DNA of 64,000 bases from Haloprofundus halophilus (GTDB lineage Archaea > Halobacteriota > Halobacteria > Halobacteriales > Haloferacaceae): assembly GCF_003439925.1 (NCBI RefSeq), contig NZ_QQRR01000002.1, positions 62,001-126,000 of the forward strand, read 5' to 3'. The notes under the pieces were generated by a model that made no database searches, was not told the DNA's origin, and worked only from the letters and a program-made list of their open reading frames with translations. This document shows positions 56,385-64,000 of this stretch, one piece after another. Numbering within the stretch: the first letter of the stretch is position 1; every line of letters starts with the position of its first letter. Made by a program: the position numbers and the translations under genes.

Positions 56385-57101
56385 TCAGCTATCGGTAGGC
56401 GATGCCACGGGGTCGTCTTCCCCGCTGCCGGTCGCCAACCGCTTGGCGGCCGTCTCGGACAGGGTAGAGGGAACGGGTGGAAACGCCGTTCCGTGTTCGG
56501 CGGCGAGTTCGTCGGCGTACGTCGAGAGCGACTCCGGCACCGACTGTCCGACCGCCGTCGCGCCGGCGAGCACCGCGAGGTCGAGTACGTCGGCCTCCAG
56601 TCGACGGTCGAATGTTTCGGTCTCGCGGTCGGACTCGCCGTCGTCGACGCTCGAAGCCGGTCGACGACCGAGCGTCTGGTCGCGTCCGAACGCGCGGACG
56701 GTGTCGACGGCGCGCGTCGCCGCCTCCGTCCGCGCGAGTACGAAGAAGCCGCGAGCGACGAGTACGTCGGCGGCGAGAACGAGCATATCCGCCTCGATAC
56801 CCGCGATAAGGTCGCCAGCGCCGTTCTGTCGCGCCGAGACTCCGTCGGCCCACGGTTCCTCTCGGGCGAGGTCGCGAGTGAGACGGAGGCCCTCGTAGAT
56901 CAGTTGGACACCGGCGGCGCGTTCGGCGAGCGCGTCGGCGTTCACGTCGGGGTCGAGCGCCCGCGCGCTCCCCAGTGCGAGCGCTCCCGGCAGCATCGAG
57001 GCGTCCGCCAGGCGCGCATCTAGCGCGTCTAACAGTTTCGGAGGGTCGATATCCGAGAGCGCTTCGCGCGCGGCATCGCGGGTCCGCACGGCGTCGTCCA
57101 T
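56385..57101 (-). CDS. DUF7114-like haloarchaeal protein, prenyl-synthase-like
   Basis: 238 residues, all-helical. LPGALALGSARALDP, QLIYEGLRLTRDLA and DMLVLAADVLVARGFFVLART resemble the architecture of polyprenyl-diphosphate synthases, but the DDxxD metal motifs are absent. The DUF number is from memory. A regulatory or non-catalytic partner for an isoprenoid synthase is possible and unproven. Confidence 0.6.
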   Translation of the reverse strand: MDDAVRTRDAAREALSDIDPPKLLDALDARLADASMLPGALALGSARALDPDVNADALAERAAGVQLIYEGLRLTRDLAREEPWADGVSARQNGAGDLIAGIEADMLVLAADVLVARGFFVLARTEAATRAVDTVRAFGRDQTLGRRPASSVDDGESDRETETFDRRLEADVLDLAVLAGATAVGQSVPESLSTYADELAAEHGTAFPPVPSTLSETAAKRLATGSGEDDPVASPTDS

Positions 57102-57160
57102 CAGTGGACGGTAGCGACGGGAAAGGCAAAGACCTTTGGAAACTCCCCCGCAGAACCGGT

Positions 57161-57862
57161 ATGGTTCGCTTCACCGACCGCGAGCGCCTCCGCGTGGTCA
57201 CCCTCGACCGACCCGAGCGGCGCAACGCGCTCCGCCCCGAGGACCTGGACGCGCTGGAGGCCGCGGTCACCGGTGCCGACGCCGCCGACGTTCCGGTCGT
57301 CTACCTCCACGGCGAGGGACCGGCCTTCTGCGCCGGAGCAGATTTGGACGTGGTCGCCTCGCTCTCGGACCCCGAAGCGTTCGCCCGCCACGGTCAGCGC
57401 GTCGCAAACGCCATCGAAACCGCGGACTGTGTCGTCGTCGCCGGTATCGACGGTGCGGTCCGCGGCGGAGGTGTCGAACTCGCGTTGGCCTGCGACCTCC
57501 GCGTGGCGACGCCGGAGGCGACGTTCGCCGAACCCGGCGTCCGCTTCGGGCTGTTCGGCGCGTGGGGCGGGACGGTCCGTCTCCCGCGGGTGATGCGCGA
57601 GGGCGACGCGCTCGACTTCGCACTCTCGGGGCGCGCTATCGACGCCGAGGAAGCACTGCGGACGGGGTTAGTCTCTCGAATCGAGGAGGAACCGCTGGCG
57701 GTCGCCGAACGCCTCGCGGCCAACGAACCGGACGCACTGGCAGCGGTGAAAGCGCGGATGCGAGACCGGCGGGGGAGAGACGCACAGGAGGCCGCAGAGG
57801 CGGAGGCGTTCGGCGACCTCGTGCGGGCGCACGCCGCCGACATCGCGGCGGACAGAGGGTGA
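57161..57862 (+). CDS. Enoyl-CoA hydratase/isomerase family protein
   Basis: 233 residues. Oxyanion-hole region GPAFCAGADLDVVASL and the later GAVRGGGVELALACDLRVATPEA match the crotonase fold; the catalytic glutamates of hydratases are not clearly both present. Role in fatty-acid or amino-acid catabolism is plausible alongside the acyl-CoA ligases. ACCTTTG element near 57132-57138. Confidence 0.82.
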   Translation: MVRFTDRERLRVVTLDRPERRNALRPEDLDALEAAVTGADAADVPVVYLHGEGPAFCAGADLDVVASLSDPEAFARHGQRVANAIETADCVVVAGIDGAVRGGGVELALACDLRVATPEATFAEPGVRFGLFGAWGGTVRLPRVMREGDALDFALSGRAIDAEEALRTGLVSRIEEEPLAVAERLAANEPDALAAVKARMRDRRGRDAQEAAEAEAFGDLVRAHAADIAADRG

Positions 57863-57864
57863 GA

Positions 57865-58698
57865 TTACAACTCCAGCGCGTCGGGCGCGGGCGGCATCGA
57901 CCGCTTGTGAGCGCTCTGAGCGACCAACTGTTCGACGCGCGCTATCTGTGATTCGGTCACGTCGAGGTGCCGCGCCGTCGCCGCCGTCGACAGCGGGCCG
58001 TCGACGTGCAGCGCGAGAATCGCGTCGAGCGCGTCGTAGCTGATGCCCATCTCCTCTTCGTCAGTTTGTTCGAGCCACATCTCGGCGGAGGGCGTCTTCG
58101 TCACGAGGTCCTCGGGGACGCCGACGTGGGCGGCGAGCTGGCGAACCTGCTGTTTGTATAGGTTGCCGATGGGGTTGCAGTCGACGGCCTGGTCGCCGTA
58201 CTTGGTGAAGTAACCGGTCATCGCCTCGCTGCGGTTGCCCGTCCCCAGGACGATTCGGTTCTTGTGGTTGGCGACGAAGTAGCCCAGCACGCCCCGAGTG
58301 CGCACGTAGACGTTCCCGGCGGCCATCCGGTCCTCGGCCGCCTCGGGGAAGGCGGCGAAGAACTGCTCGGCGATGGGCTGAATCTCGATTACGTCGTAGG
58401 AGATTTCGAGCATCTGCGCGACGCGCTCGGCGTCGCTCATGTTCTCCTCGGTGTTGACCGAACTCGGCATCACGAGGCCGTGGAGCCCCTCCTCGCCGAG
58501 CGCCTCCACGGCGAGGTAGGCGGTCAGCGTGCTGTCGATGCCCCCCGAGAGACCGAGCACCGCGCCCTCTGCGCCGGCGTCGTCGACGACGCTCCGGATG
58601 AACGAGACGACGTGTTCGCGCGTCGCTTCGAGTTCCTCGTCGGAGAGGCGGAGGTCCAGCGGTGCAGTGTCGTCGAGAATCGGCGTGTCGCTACTCAT
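57865..58698 (-). CDS. nadE: NH3-dependent NAD+ synthetase NadE
   Basis: 277 residues. The PP-loop SGGIDSTLTAYLAVEA and the GTGNRSEAMTGYFTKYGD segment with the later NPIGNLYKQQVR are typical. It amidates deamido-NAD using ammonia. CCTATTAG TATA at 58723-58731 supports the ATG at 58698. Confidence 0.95.
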   Translation of the reverse strand: MSSDTPILDDTAPLDLRLSDEELEATREHVVSFIRSVVDDAGAEGAVLGLSGGIDSTLTAYLAVEALGEEGLHGLVMPSSVNTEENMSDAERVAQMLEISYDVIEIQPIAEQFFAAFPEAAEDRMAAGNVYVRTRGVLGYFVANHKNRIVLGTGNRSEAMTGYFTKYGDQAVDCNPIGNLYKQQVRQLAAHVGVPEDLVTKTPSAEMWLEQTDEEEMGISYDALDAILALHVDGPLSTAATARHLDVTESQIARVEQLVAQSAHKRSMPPAPDALEL

Positions 58699-58820
58699 CG
58701 GGTAGTCGTAGACGCGTCGGTGACTAATAGGCATCTCTTCTCGGGATTTGCTGGACGCACGTCCAGTTCCGCGAAACGCTATCTTGAAGTGTTCCCGTCC
58801 GGTACTTTCGGCCGCACTCG

Positions 58821-58891
58821 ACGCAGTGAGCGCCGATGATTCACTGAACGCAGTCCGTCGAGGTACGGTGCGAACGCAGTGAGCGCCGATG
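58821..58891. repeat. 18-bp direct repeat covering the 5' end of tRNA-Gly
   Basis: ACGCAGTGAGCGCCGATG occurs at 58821-58838 and again at 58874-58891, the second copy entering the tRNA at 58883. The copy carries only the first nine tRNA bases, so it is not a functional gene. Confidence 0.75.
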
Positions 58892-58952
58892 GTCCAATGG
58901 TAGGACAGTGGCTTCCCAAGCCACCGGTCCGGGTTCGATTCCCGGTCGGCGC
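58883..58952 (+). tRNA. tRNA-Gly(CCC)
   Basis: 70 nt. Acceptor GCGCCGA/TCGGCGC, D arm GTCC...GGAC, anticodon stem GTGGC/GCCAC with loop TTCCCAA (anticodon CCC), T arm CCGGG-TTCGATT-CCCGG. All stems pair. No encoded CCA. Confidence 0.95.
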
Positions 58953-59010
58953 ACTCCCTTCGGTCGTTTGCCGACCGACGTTCACCTCGCTTCGCTCGGT
59001 GAACTCCCAG

Positions 59011-59526
59011 TCACTCCGTGTACGGCTTCTCGATGTCGGGATCGGCAGTGATGAGCGCGCTGATCCGCCGAGTTATCGCGTCGAACACCGTGATGATGGG
59101 CGAGAGCGCCCGCTCGACGAGCCGGATGGGTGACGCGACGCGTAGCGACCAGTTTTCCGCGTTGCCGAGCCCGTAGGCTTTCGGGACGATTTCGCCGAAT
59201 ATCAGGACGAGACAGCTCGTGAGAAGCGTCGTCGCCGCGATAGCCACTCCGGGCGGGAGATAGCTGGCGATGAGAACGGTCACGATACTCGAAATCGCGA
59301 TGTTCACGACGTTGTTGCCGACCAGCAGCGTCACCAGCAGCCGATGCGGGTCGTCGCGCAACGTCCGAAGCAGTTGCGCGCGGCGGTCTCCCGTCGTCGA
59401 CTGCTGCTCTACCCACTCCGTCGACAGCGAGAAGATGGCCGTCTCCGAACTCGAAAAGAACGCGCTGCACACGAGCAAGACGCCCGTCGCTACGACTCCG
59501 AGAACTGCTACGGTCGAACTCTCCAT
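59011..59526 (-). CDS. DUF21 (CNNM/CorC-like) membrane domain protein without CBS domains
   Basis: 171 residues, three to four helices. The signature FFSSSETAIFSLS and the VGNNVVNIAISSIVTV/FGEIVPKAYG helices match the DUF21 domain of CorC/HlyC magnesium-export proteins. The C-terminal CBS pair and CorC_HlyC domain are missing, so the protein is shorter than usual (about 430). It may act with a partner or be a distinct subfamily. Confidence 0.82.
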   Translation of the reverse strand: MESSTVAVLGVVATGVLLVCSAFFSSSETAIFSLSTEWVEQQSTTGDRRAQLLRTLRDDPHRLLVTLLVGNNVVNIAISSIVTVLIASYLPPGVAIAATTLLTSCLVLIFGEIVPKAYGLGNAENWSLRVASPIRLVERALSPIITVFDAITRRISALITADPDIEKPYTE

Positions 59527-59656
59527 AGCCCGCTCTTCTAGTCGTGCGTGAAAGAGCCTATCGCCGTCCTCCGTTCGGAGGGTCGACGCGGCCGAGTCCG
59601 TGGTGACCTGCACGTGGATCGACGCCGAGGCCGGTCACCGAACGACGAACCCGCGG

Positions 59657-60229
59657 TCACCGAACGACGTACCCGTCGTCTTTCATCGCCCCGACGACCA
59701 ACTCGTCGAACGCCGTCGCCATCTCCGGGGCGAGTCGCTCCACCGCGGGGTCCTGGTCGTGGAACTCGACCGTCCGTTCGCCGGCGTCGACGAACCCGTA
59801 TCGTCGCCCGTACTTCTCGCCGTTGTTGCCGTAGGCGAGGACGGTCACGTAGGGGTCGCGCCCGTCGTATCTCCCGATTTCGTGAACCACCACCGTTGCG
59901 AACTCGGTGAGGTTGGTCGCGTAGTTGCCGACGACCAACCCGCGTTCGAGCGTCTCGCGGTCCCACTCGCGGCGCTCGCCGGTTTTGATACTGCGGCCGA
60001 CGACTCGCTCGGGCGTTATCTCCTCGACCTCCCACTCGTCGATGCGCGCGGAGGCGACGTCGCGGTCGGCGTTCTTGATTCGGTCGCCGACGCGGACGCC
60101 GAGATACACCGCCCGTCCGGGTCGCCACTCGACGCGAATCTCGTCGGGGTCGAGGTAGACGCGCGCCTCCTTTCCGGCGATGGTCCGCCGTTCGATTCTC
60201 GTATGACTGTCGATGTCTCTCAGCGCCAT
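59657..60229 (-). CDS. Conserved haloarchaeal protein, unknown function
   Basis: 190 residues, mixed alpha/beta. GKEARVYLDPDEIRVEWRPGRAVYLGVRVGDRI and YVTVLAYGNNGEKYGRRYGF are memorable segments; I recall a DUF7112-like name but cannot confirm it. GGTTAAATCC box at 60252-60259, 27 bp upstream of the ATG at 60229. Role not assignable. Confidence 0.7.
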   Translation of the reverse strand: MALRDIDSHTRIERRTIAGKEARVYLDPDEIRVEWRPGRAVYLGVRVGDRIKNADRDVASARIDEWEVEEITPERVVGRSIKTGERREWDRETLERGLVVGNYATNLTEFATVVVHEIGRYDGRDPYVTVLAYGNNGEKYGRRYGFVDAGERTVEFHDQDPAVERLAPEMATAFDELVVGAMKDDGYVVR

Positions 60230-60321
60230 GGTGTCTCGGAGGCGCGCTGAGGATTTAACCCGCGCGCCGGACCGGTTTCGAGAGTGCCGGGTCCGCGCTG
60301 TCGACGTTTCGGCCCGCCGCG

Positions 60322-61056
60322 CTATCCGAACCACGGCGCACCGGCCGCCTCTCGGCCGCCTCCGTCGACAATCGCTCGAAGCTCCGCCGTCGCCGGCTCG
60401 TCGTACCAGAAGCGTCGCCGCCACCACGGACCCTTTCCGGAGTCGTTCGACAGTTCGGTGACGAGGCGGTTCGCCGTCGCCCCCGCCTCGCGCGAACTCA
60501 ACGGGACGACGCGCTCGAACAGTCTCGACTTCTCGTCGCCTTCGACGAGCACCTTCGCGTCGAACGGGTCGCGCTTGACGTGGGCGTTCTCGGCGAATCG
60601 CTCCCGTTCGGTCGACGAGAGCGCCTCGTACTGCTCGCCGGTCACCGCCCGACGAACGCGGAACTCGCCGATGAGGTAGGTCCCCCAGTCGTCGTCGACG
60701 ACGCGGTCCGAGGTGGGTGCGCCGCCGTGGAGACTCAGCGTCGCGTAGAAGAACAGCGAGTCGCCCGGCGACAGCTCCGAGAGCGGTCCGGCTTTGACGC
60801 CGTGCTCGTCGCCGTAGGTGTGCCGCGTCGCGCCGTGAACGCCCGCGAACGCCGGGTCGAGATGGACCGACGTATCGAGCACCGACTCCGGGAGGTCGAA
60901 GCCGAACGAGAGGTCGCCGTAGGTCGGCACTCGCTCGCTCGTCCCCGCTCGCTCCGGAATCGGGACGTACTCGAACCGACCGTCCGGATACACCGGTCCG
61001 CGGAAGCCGGGGAGGTTCGTGTTCGCGGCGACGTTGATGGCGATACTCCGAGTCAC
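60322..61056 (-). CDS. Nmad3-like protein (nucleotide modification-associated domain 3)
   Basis: 244 residues, GTG start at 61056. The opening NVAANTNLPGFRGPVYPDGRFEYVPIPE matches the Nmad3 pattern (G-x-x-GP-x-x-x-DG-x-FE-x-IPIP) found mainly in phage and bacterial DNA base-modification operons. Here no modification genes flank it. It may bind a modified nucleotide or be repurposed; activity is unknown. Confidence 0.65.
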   Translation of the reverse strand: MTRSIAINVAANTNLPGFRGPVYPDGRFEYVPIPERAGTSERVPTYGDLSFGFDLPESVLDTSVHLDPAFAGVHGATRHTYGDEHGVKAGPLSELSPGDSLFFYATLSLHGGAPTSDRVVDDDWGTYLIGEFRVRRAVTGEQYEALSSTERERFAENAHVKRDPFDAKVLVEGDEKSRLFERVVPLSSREAGATANRLVTELSNDSGKGPWWRRRFWYDEPATAELRAIVDGGGREAAGAPWFG

Positions 61057-61098
61057 GCCGTCGCTACGGGAGCGCCCGGTAAAGAGTCGTCCGGTCGC

Positions 61099-61431
61099 TC
61101 ACCCAAGCCGCTGGGCGCAGTTGCGGCAGAACGTGAACGTCGTGTCCGCTTCGTTCTCGACGCCGCAGTGCGGACAGATGCGCTCTGTCGCCGACTTCCG
61201 GAACGCCTCCGTCGTCGCCGCCGACATCGCCGGACTCAGGCTCGCGGCCGCGGTTCGATCGTGGGCCATCTCGCGCTCTGCGGATTCGTCGCCGCTCCCG
61301 CCGCGCCGCGCGATTGCGCTGTCGGCCTCGGCGAACGCGCCGCCCTCGCCCCCGAGATATCGGTAGACGAGCAGTTGGAGCACGACCAACCCGAGCACGT
61401 ACACGAGTATCCATCCCCACAGTGCACGCAT
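61099..61431 (-). CDS. Membrane protein with C-terminal zinc ribbon
   Basis: 110 residues. One N-terminal membrane helix (VLGLVVLQLLVYRYLGG), a polar Ala/Ser/Gly-rich middle, and a zinc ribbon CPHCGVENEADTTFTFCRNCAQRLG. TTTATAAG-type promoter at 61470-61479 gives a short leader of about 18 nt. Function unknown. Confidence 0.75.
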   Translation of the reverse strand: MRALWGWILVYVLGLVVLQLLVYRYLGGEGGAFAEADSAIARRGGSGDESAEREMAHDRTAAASLSPAMSAATTEAFRKSATERICPHCGVENEADTTFTFCRNCAQRLG

Positions 61432-61606
61432 ACTGTGCTATTTGTCATCATGGGACTTGTGTCTTCGGTTTACTTATAAACGAACGTCGCCGACGGCGCG
61501 CCGACAGCCGGCCGTAGTGGAGTCGAGAATAGCGGACGAGGGTCGCCGAGACGCGACGAAAGCGGCTGTCGAGCGAGACGAGTCCGTTCGACCGAATCGG
61601 CGGTCG

Positions 61607-62725
61607 TTACTCCGCTTCGGGGAAAAAGCGGACGACCCTGTCGTCGCCGTCGCGCGGCTCGCCCCGCCCGTCGCGGTTGCTCGTCACGGCGTAGAGGTGG
61701 CCGTCCGGACCGGTGAACACCGTCCGGAGCCGACCGAACTCGCCCTCGTACAGGGGTTCGTCTTCGACGACCTCCGTACCGTCGATGCGGAGGCGGCGGA
61801 GGTGTTCGCCGGCGAGCGTTCCGAAGAAGAAGTCGCCCTGCCACTCGCGGTACGGACCGTCGTAGAACGTCGCGCTCGCGGGGGCGATGGTCGGGGTGTA
61901 CTCGGTGATAGCGCCGGTGTACTCGTCGGTGCTCTCGGTGCCGCCGACCTCCGGCCAGCCGTAGTTGTTGCCCGCTTCGAGCACGTTCACCTCGTCGTTC
62001 TCGGCGGGGCCGTGTTCCGTCGAGAAGATGGTCCCCTGCCGGAAGGCGAGTCCCTGCGGGTTGCGGTGACCGTAGGTGAACACCTCGTTGTCGAAGGGGT
62101 TGTCCGGATGCGGCTCCCCGTCGAACGTCAACCGGAGCACCTTCCCGTTGAGCGAGTCGGTGTCCTGCGCGCGGTCGCGGTCGTTCGCGTCGCCGACGGT
62201 GGCCAGGAGGCTGTCCTCGTAGACGGCGAGGCGACCGCCGTCGTGGATGACGTCGCCGGGGATGTCGTCGACGATGGGCTCCCACTCCCAGCCGTTTTCG
62301 AGGTCGTGGCGGACGATACGGTTCGTGAACTCGTACTCGCCGCCGGAGTACGTGTGGTACGTGTACGCCGCCGGTTCGTTCGGGTGAAACACCAGCCCCA
62401 GGAGGCCGCCCTCGCCGTCCTGGACGACGTCGTCGACGGTGAGCAGTTCCTCGGGGTTGCCCTCCCCGTCGGGGATTCGGACGATTCGCCCGAGGCGCTC
62501 GGTGAGGTAGAGGTCGCCGTCGCGCCACGCCGCTCCCCACGGAATCTCCAGCCCCGTGACCACCGTCTCGTGCTGGATGGTCTGCGGCGGCGGGGAGGTG
62601 GTCTCGGCGTCGTCCGTCGACGGCTCGGCGGAGTCGTTTCCGGGCGGGTCGGAAGTGGTCGGGTCGTCGAGGCAACCGCCGAGGGCGACGACGCCGGCGA
62701 GGCCGAGATAGGTCCGTCGGTTCAT
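61607..62725 (-). CDS. PQQ-dependent aldose sugar dehydrogenase-like lipoprotein
   Basis: 372 residues. Lipobox ALGGC after NRRTYLGLAGVV, then a beta-propeller of the soluble glucose dehydrogenase family. The family segments GLEIPWGAAWRDG, GHRNPQGLAF and GPAENDEVNVLEAGNNYGWP are clear. It oxidises aldoses at the cell surface if PQQ is available; PQQ synthesis genes are not in the window, so cofactor use is uncertain. Start ATG at 62725 has a TAGTTTTT element at 62750-62757. Confidence 0.88.
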   Translation of the reverse strand: MNRRTYLGLAGVVALGGCLDDPTTSDPPGNDSAEPSTDDAETTSPPPQTIQHETVVTGLEIPWGAAWRDGDLYLTERLGRIVRIPDGEGNPEELLTVDDVVQDGEGGLLGLVFHPNEPAAYTYHTYSGGEYEFTNRIVRHDLENGWEWEPIVDDIPGDVIHDGGRLAVYEDSLLATVGDANDRDRAQDTDSLNGKVLRLTFDGEPHPDNPFDNEVFTYGHRNPQGLAFRQGTIFSTEHGPAENDEVNVLEAGNNYGWPEVGGTESTDEYTGAITEYTPTIAPASATFYDGPYREWQGDFFFGTLAGEHLRRLRIDGTEVVEDEPLYEGEFGRLRTVFTGPDGHLYAVTSNRDGRGEPRDGDDRVVRFFPEAE

Positions 62726-62820
62726 AGCCGAATATCTGCTTTCGCTAACCAAAAACTATCGCAAGAAAATCACGTTTCGACGTTCAAACCTCTCCGAACG
62801 TCGAGGGCCGAACGCTCGGC

Positions 62821-63720
62821 TCAGTTCGACGACTCGAAGTCGCGTCCGAACTCGTCGAACACGTCGACACCCTCGGGGAGGTCGTACGGAATCTCGCGCT
62901 CGGCCTGTCGGTTCTCGCCGCCGGCCTCCAGCGGTTCGGCTTCGTCCTCCCACCCCGGCTTGATTTTCACGCTCTTCGCGGGCGTGCCGACGGCGACGTG
63001 GTGGGCGGGAACGTCACCCTGTACGACCGACCGCGCCCCGACGACGCTGTTCTCGCCGACTCTGCAGCCGGCGCGGACCATCGCGTCGTAGGTGACGCGC
63101 GCGTCGTCCTCGACGACGGTGTGGAAGTTCTTCACCGCGGTCTGGTCGACGATGTCGTGGTCGTGGCTGTAGAGGTGGACGCCGTCGGAGATGGAGACGC
63201 GATTCCCGATAGTGAGTTTGCCCCGGTCGTCGAGGTGGACGTCGTCGTGGACGACGGTGTTGTCGCCGACGCGGATGTTGTGGCCGTACGTCATCGTGAT
63301 GCCCTTGAACAGGCGGAGGTTCTCGCCGGCCTCCTCGAACAGGTGGTCGGCGAGCATCTGTCGGAACCGGAGGGCGAACTCCACGTTGTCGGCCATCGGC
63401 GTCGCGTCGAACTGCCGCCAGAGCCACTGGAGATGCTTCGAGCGCTTGAACTTCTCCTCGTCCTTCTCGGCGTAGTACTCGGACTCCAACGTCGAGTTAC
63501 ACGGGTCGTACCCCTGCAGGCGGACGCGCTCGGCGTTCGATACGTCTTCGCCCGCCTGCCAGCGCTCGTACGCCTCGCGGTCGCCGTAGAGGTCGATAAG
63601 TACGTCTTGGACCACGTCACAGGTGTCCTCCTCGCCGGAGAGTCGTTCGTCAACCTCGTCGATGAAGGCTCGAACTCCTTCCTCGGCCGCGAGGGGGAGC
63701 GAGATGTGACGTTTTGTCAT
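62821..63720 (-). CDS. Left-handed beta-helix (hexapeptide) acyltransferase
   Basis: 299 residues. The helical N-half (1-150) is unlike most hexapeptide enzymes; the C-half has repeats VVHDDVHLDDRGKLTIGNRVSISDGVHLYSHDHD and GARSVVQGDVPAHHVAVGTPAKSVKIKP, the maltose/nodulation acetyltransferase pattern. It transfers acetyl groups to a sugar or similar substrate. The start at 63720 is the ATG closest to the helix opening. Confidence 0.82.
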   Translation of the reverse strand: MTKRHISLPLAAEEGVRAFIDEVDERLSGEEDTCDVVQDVLIDLYGDREAYERWQAGEDVSNAERVRLQGYDPCNSTLESEYYAEKDEEKFKRSKHLQWLWRQFDATPMADNVEFALRFRQMLADHLFEEAGENLRLFKGITMTYGHNIRVGDNTVVHDDVHLDDRGKLTIGNRVSISDGVHLYSHDHDIVDQTAVKNFHTVVEDDARVTYDAMVRAGCRVGENSVVGARSVVQGDVPAHHVAVGTPAKSVKIKPGWEDEAEPLEAGGENRQAEREIPYDLPEGVDVFDEFGRDFESSN

Positions 63721-63830
63721 CGGACCAATTTGGCTATCATCGCTCAAATCGGTTCGGGTGTGTGCGCGCCGGGTCAGACCACGCGAAACCGGGAGATACA
63801 CTCTTGTCGAAGCGGATTCTCATCGAAGTC

Positions 63831-64000
63831 ATGCGCAGACGGCGATTCTCGCGGGGCGTCGTTTCGGTCGCGGTCGGCACGGTTCTCGCCGGGTGCACTG
63901 ACAGTACCGCGACAGATAAGCCGACCGCCGTCGCACACGAGCGGGCACCGCCTTCGGAGAAGTCGAGAAAGGTACTGCTGCAGAACGACGATACCAGTCG
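63831..64000 (+). CDS. Lipoprotein, 5' part only (runs off window)
   Basis: ATG at 63831; 56 codons visible and the frame remains open at the window edge. Arg-rich N-terminus MRRRRFSRGVV, hydrophobic core and lipobox VLAGC, then a Thr/Asp-rich spacer. Probably a secreted or membrane-anchored binding protein; the functional domain lies outside the window. Confidence 0.7.
   Translation, partial: MRRRRFSRGVVSVAVGTVLAGCTDSTATDKPTAVAHERAPPSEKSRKVLLQNDDTS

Overview
The window is a gene-dense, GC-rich stretch of a halophilic archaeon (class Halobacteria). The evidence is consistent. Proteins are acidic and Asp/Glu-rich. Most starts are leaderless, with a TATA-like box about 25-30 bp upstream and no ribosome-binding site. 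Archaeal information genes are present: aIF2-gamma, RpoE1, Spt4/RpoE2, S24e, a Kae1-Bud32 fusion, a NOG1-type GTPase and Tsr3. There are F420 enzymes (Mer, CofE), GTP-dependent dephospho-CoA kinase, Tat lipoproteins and a PGF-CTERM protein. The exact genus cannot be read from this segment. I see no transposase, phage block, CRISPR array or rRNA.

Layout. 1-3763: minus-strand operon moxR-DUF58-transglutaminase, overlapping start/stop codons, the last gene cut by the window edge. 3967-8384: mutS-mutL mismatch repair pair. 8419-12874: small genes, then Mer, an aminotransferase, CofE and a degenerate metallophosphoesterase. 12934-17385: a Nudix/eIF2B fusion, a D-2-hydroxyacid dehydrogenase, EngB and a 5-formyl-THF cyclo-ligase-like protein. 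17450-23966: mostly membrane and small proteins, NOG1-type GTPase, Tsr3. 24046-31111: SerRS, an MBL hydrolase, an acyl-CoA ligase, a cyclase-family hydrolase and a tungsten aldehyde oxidoreductase. 31172-37499: two paralogous Tat-exported proteins, thiolase, an AAA ATPase overlapping a PhnP-like MBL enzyme, and a DUF5787 protein that reads as a PD-(D/E)XK nuclease with a Cys cluster.

37717-42654 is a core information-processing block on the plus strand: aIF2-gamma, PIN protein, RpoE1, Spt4, dephospho-CoA kinase, S24e, Kae1-Bud32. After rdgB comes a remarkable array of three 50-bp units with covarying hairpins (44129-44280). A PIN/small-protein pair follows. 45039-49772 is a tungstate/molybdate locus: MOT1-type transporter, TupABC and a ModE-like TOBE regulator. 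It probably feeds enzymes such as the aldehyde oxidoreductase at 29420. 49791-64000 holds an aldolase, a TrkA-type K+ regulator flanked by 17-bp repeat arrays, membrane proteins, a second acyl-CoA ligase, tRNA-Thr(GGT), tRNA-Gly(CCC), NadE, an Nmad3-like protein, a sugar dehydrogenase and a hexapeptide acyltransferase.

The strongest unexplained signals are the covarying hairpin array, repeated duplication of gene 3' ends just downstream of the gene, the DUF5787 candidate nuclease, a tandem-repeat insertion inside the TupC ATPase, and the paralogous Tat/PGF pair.
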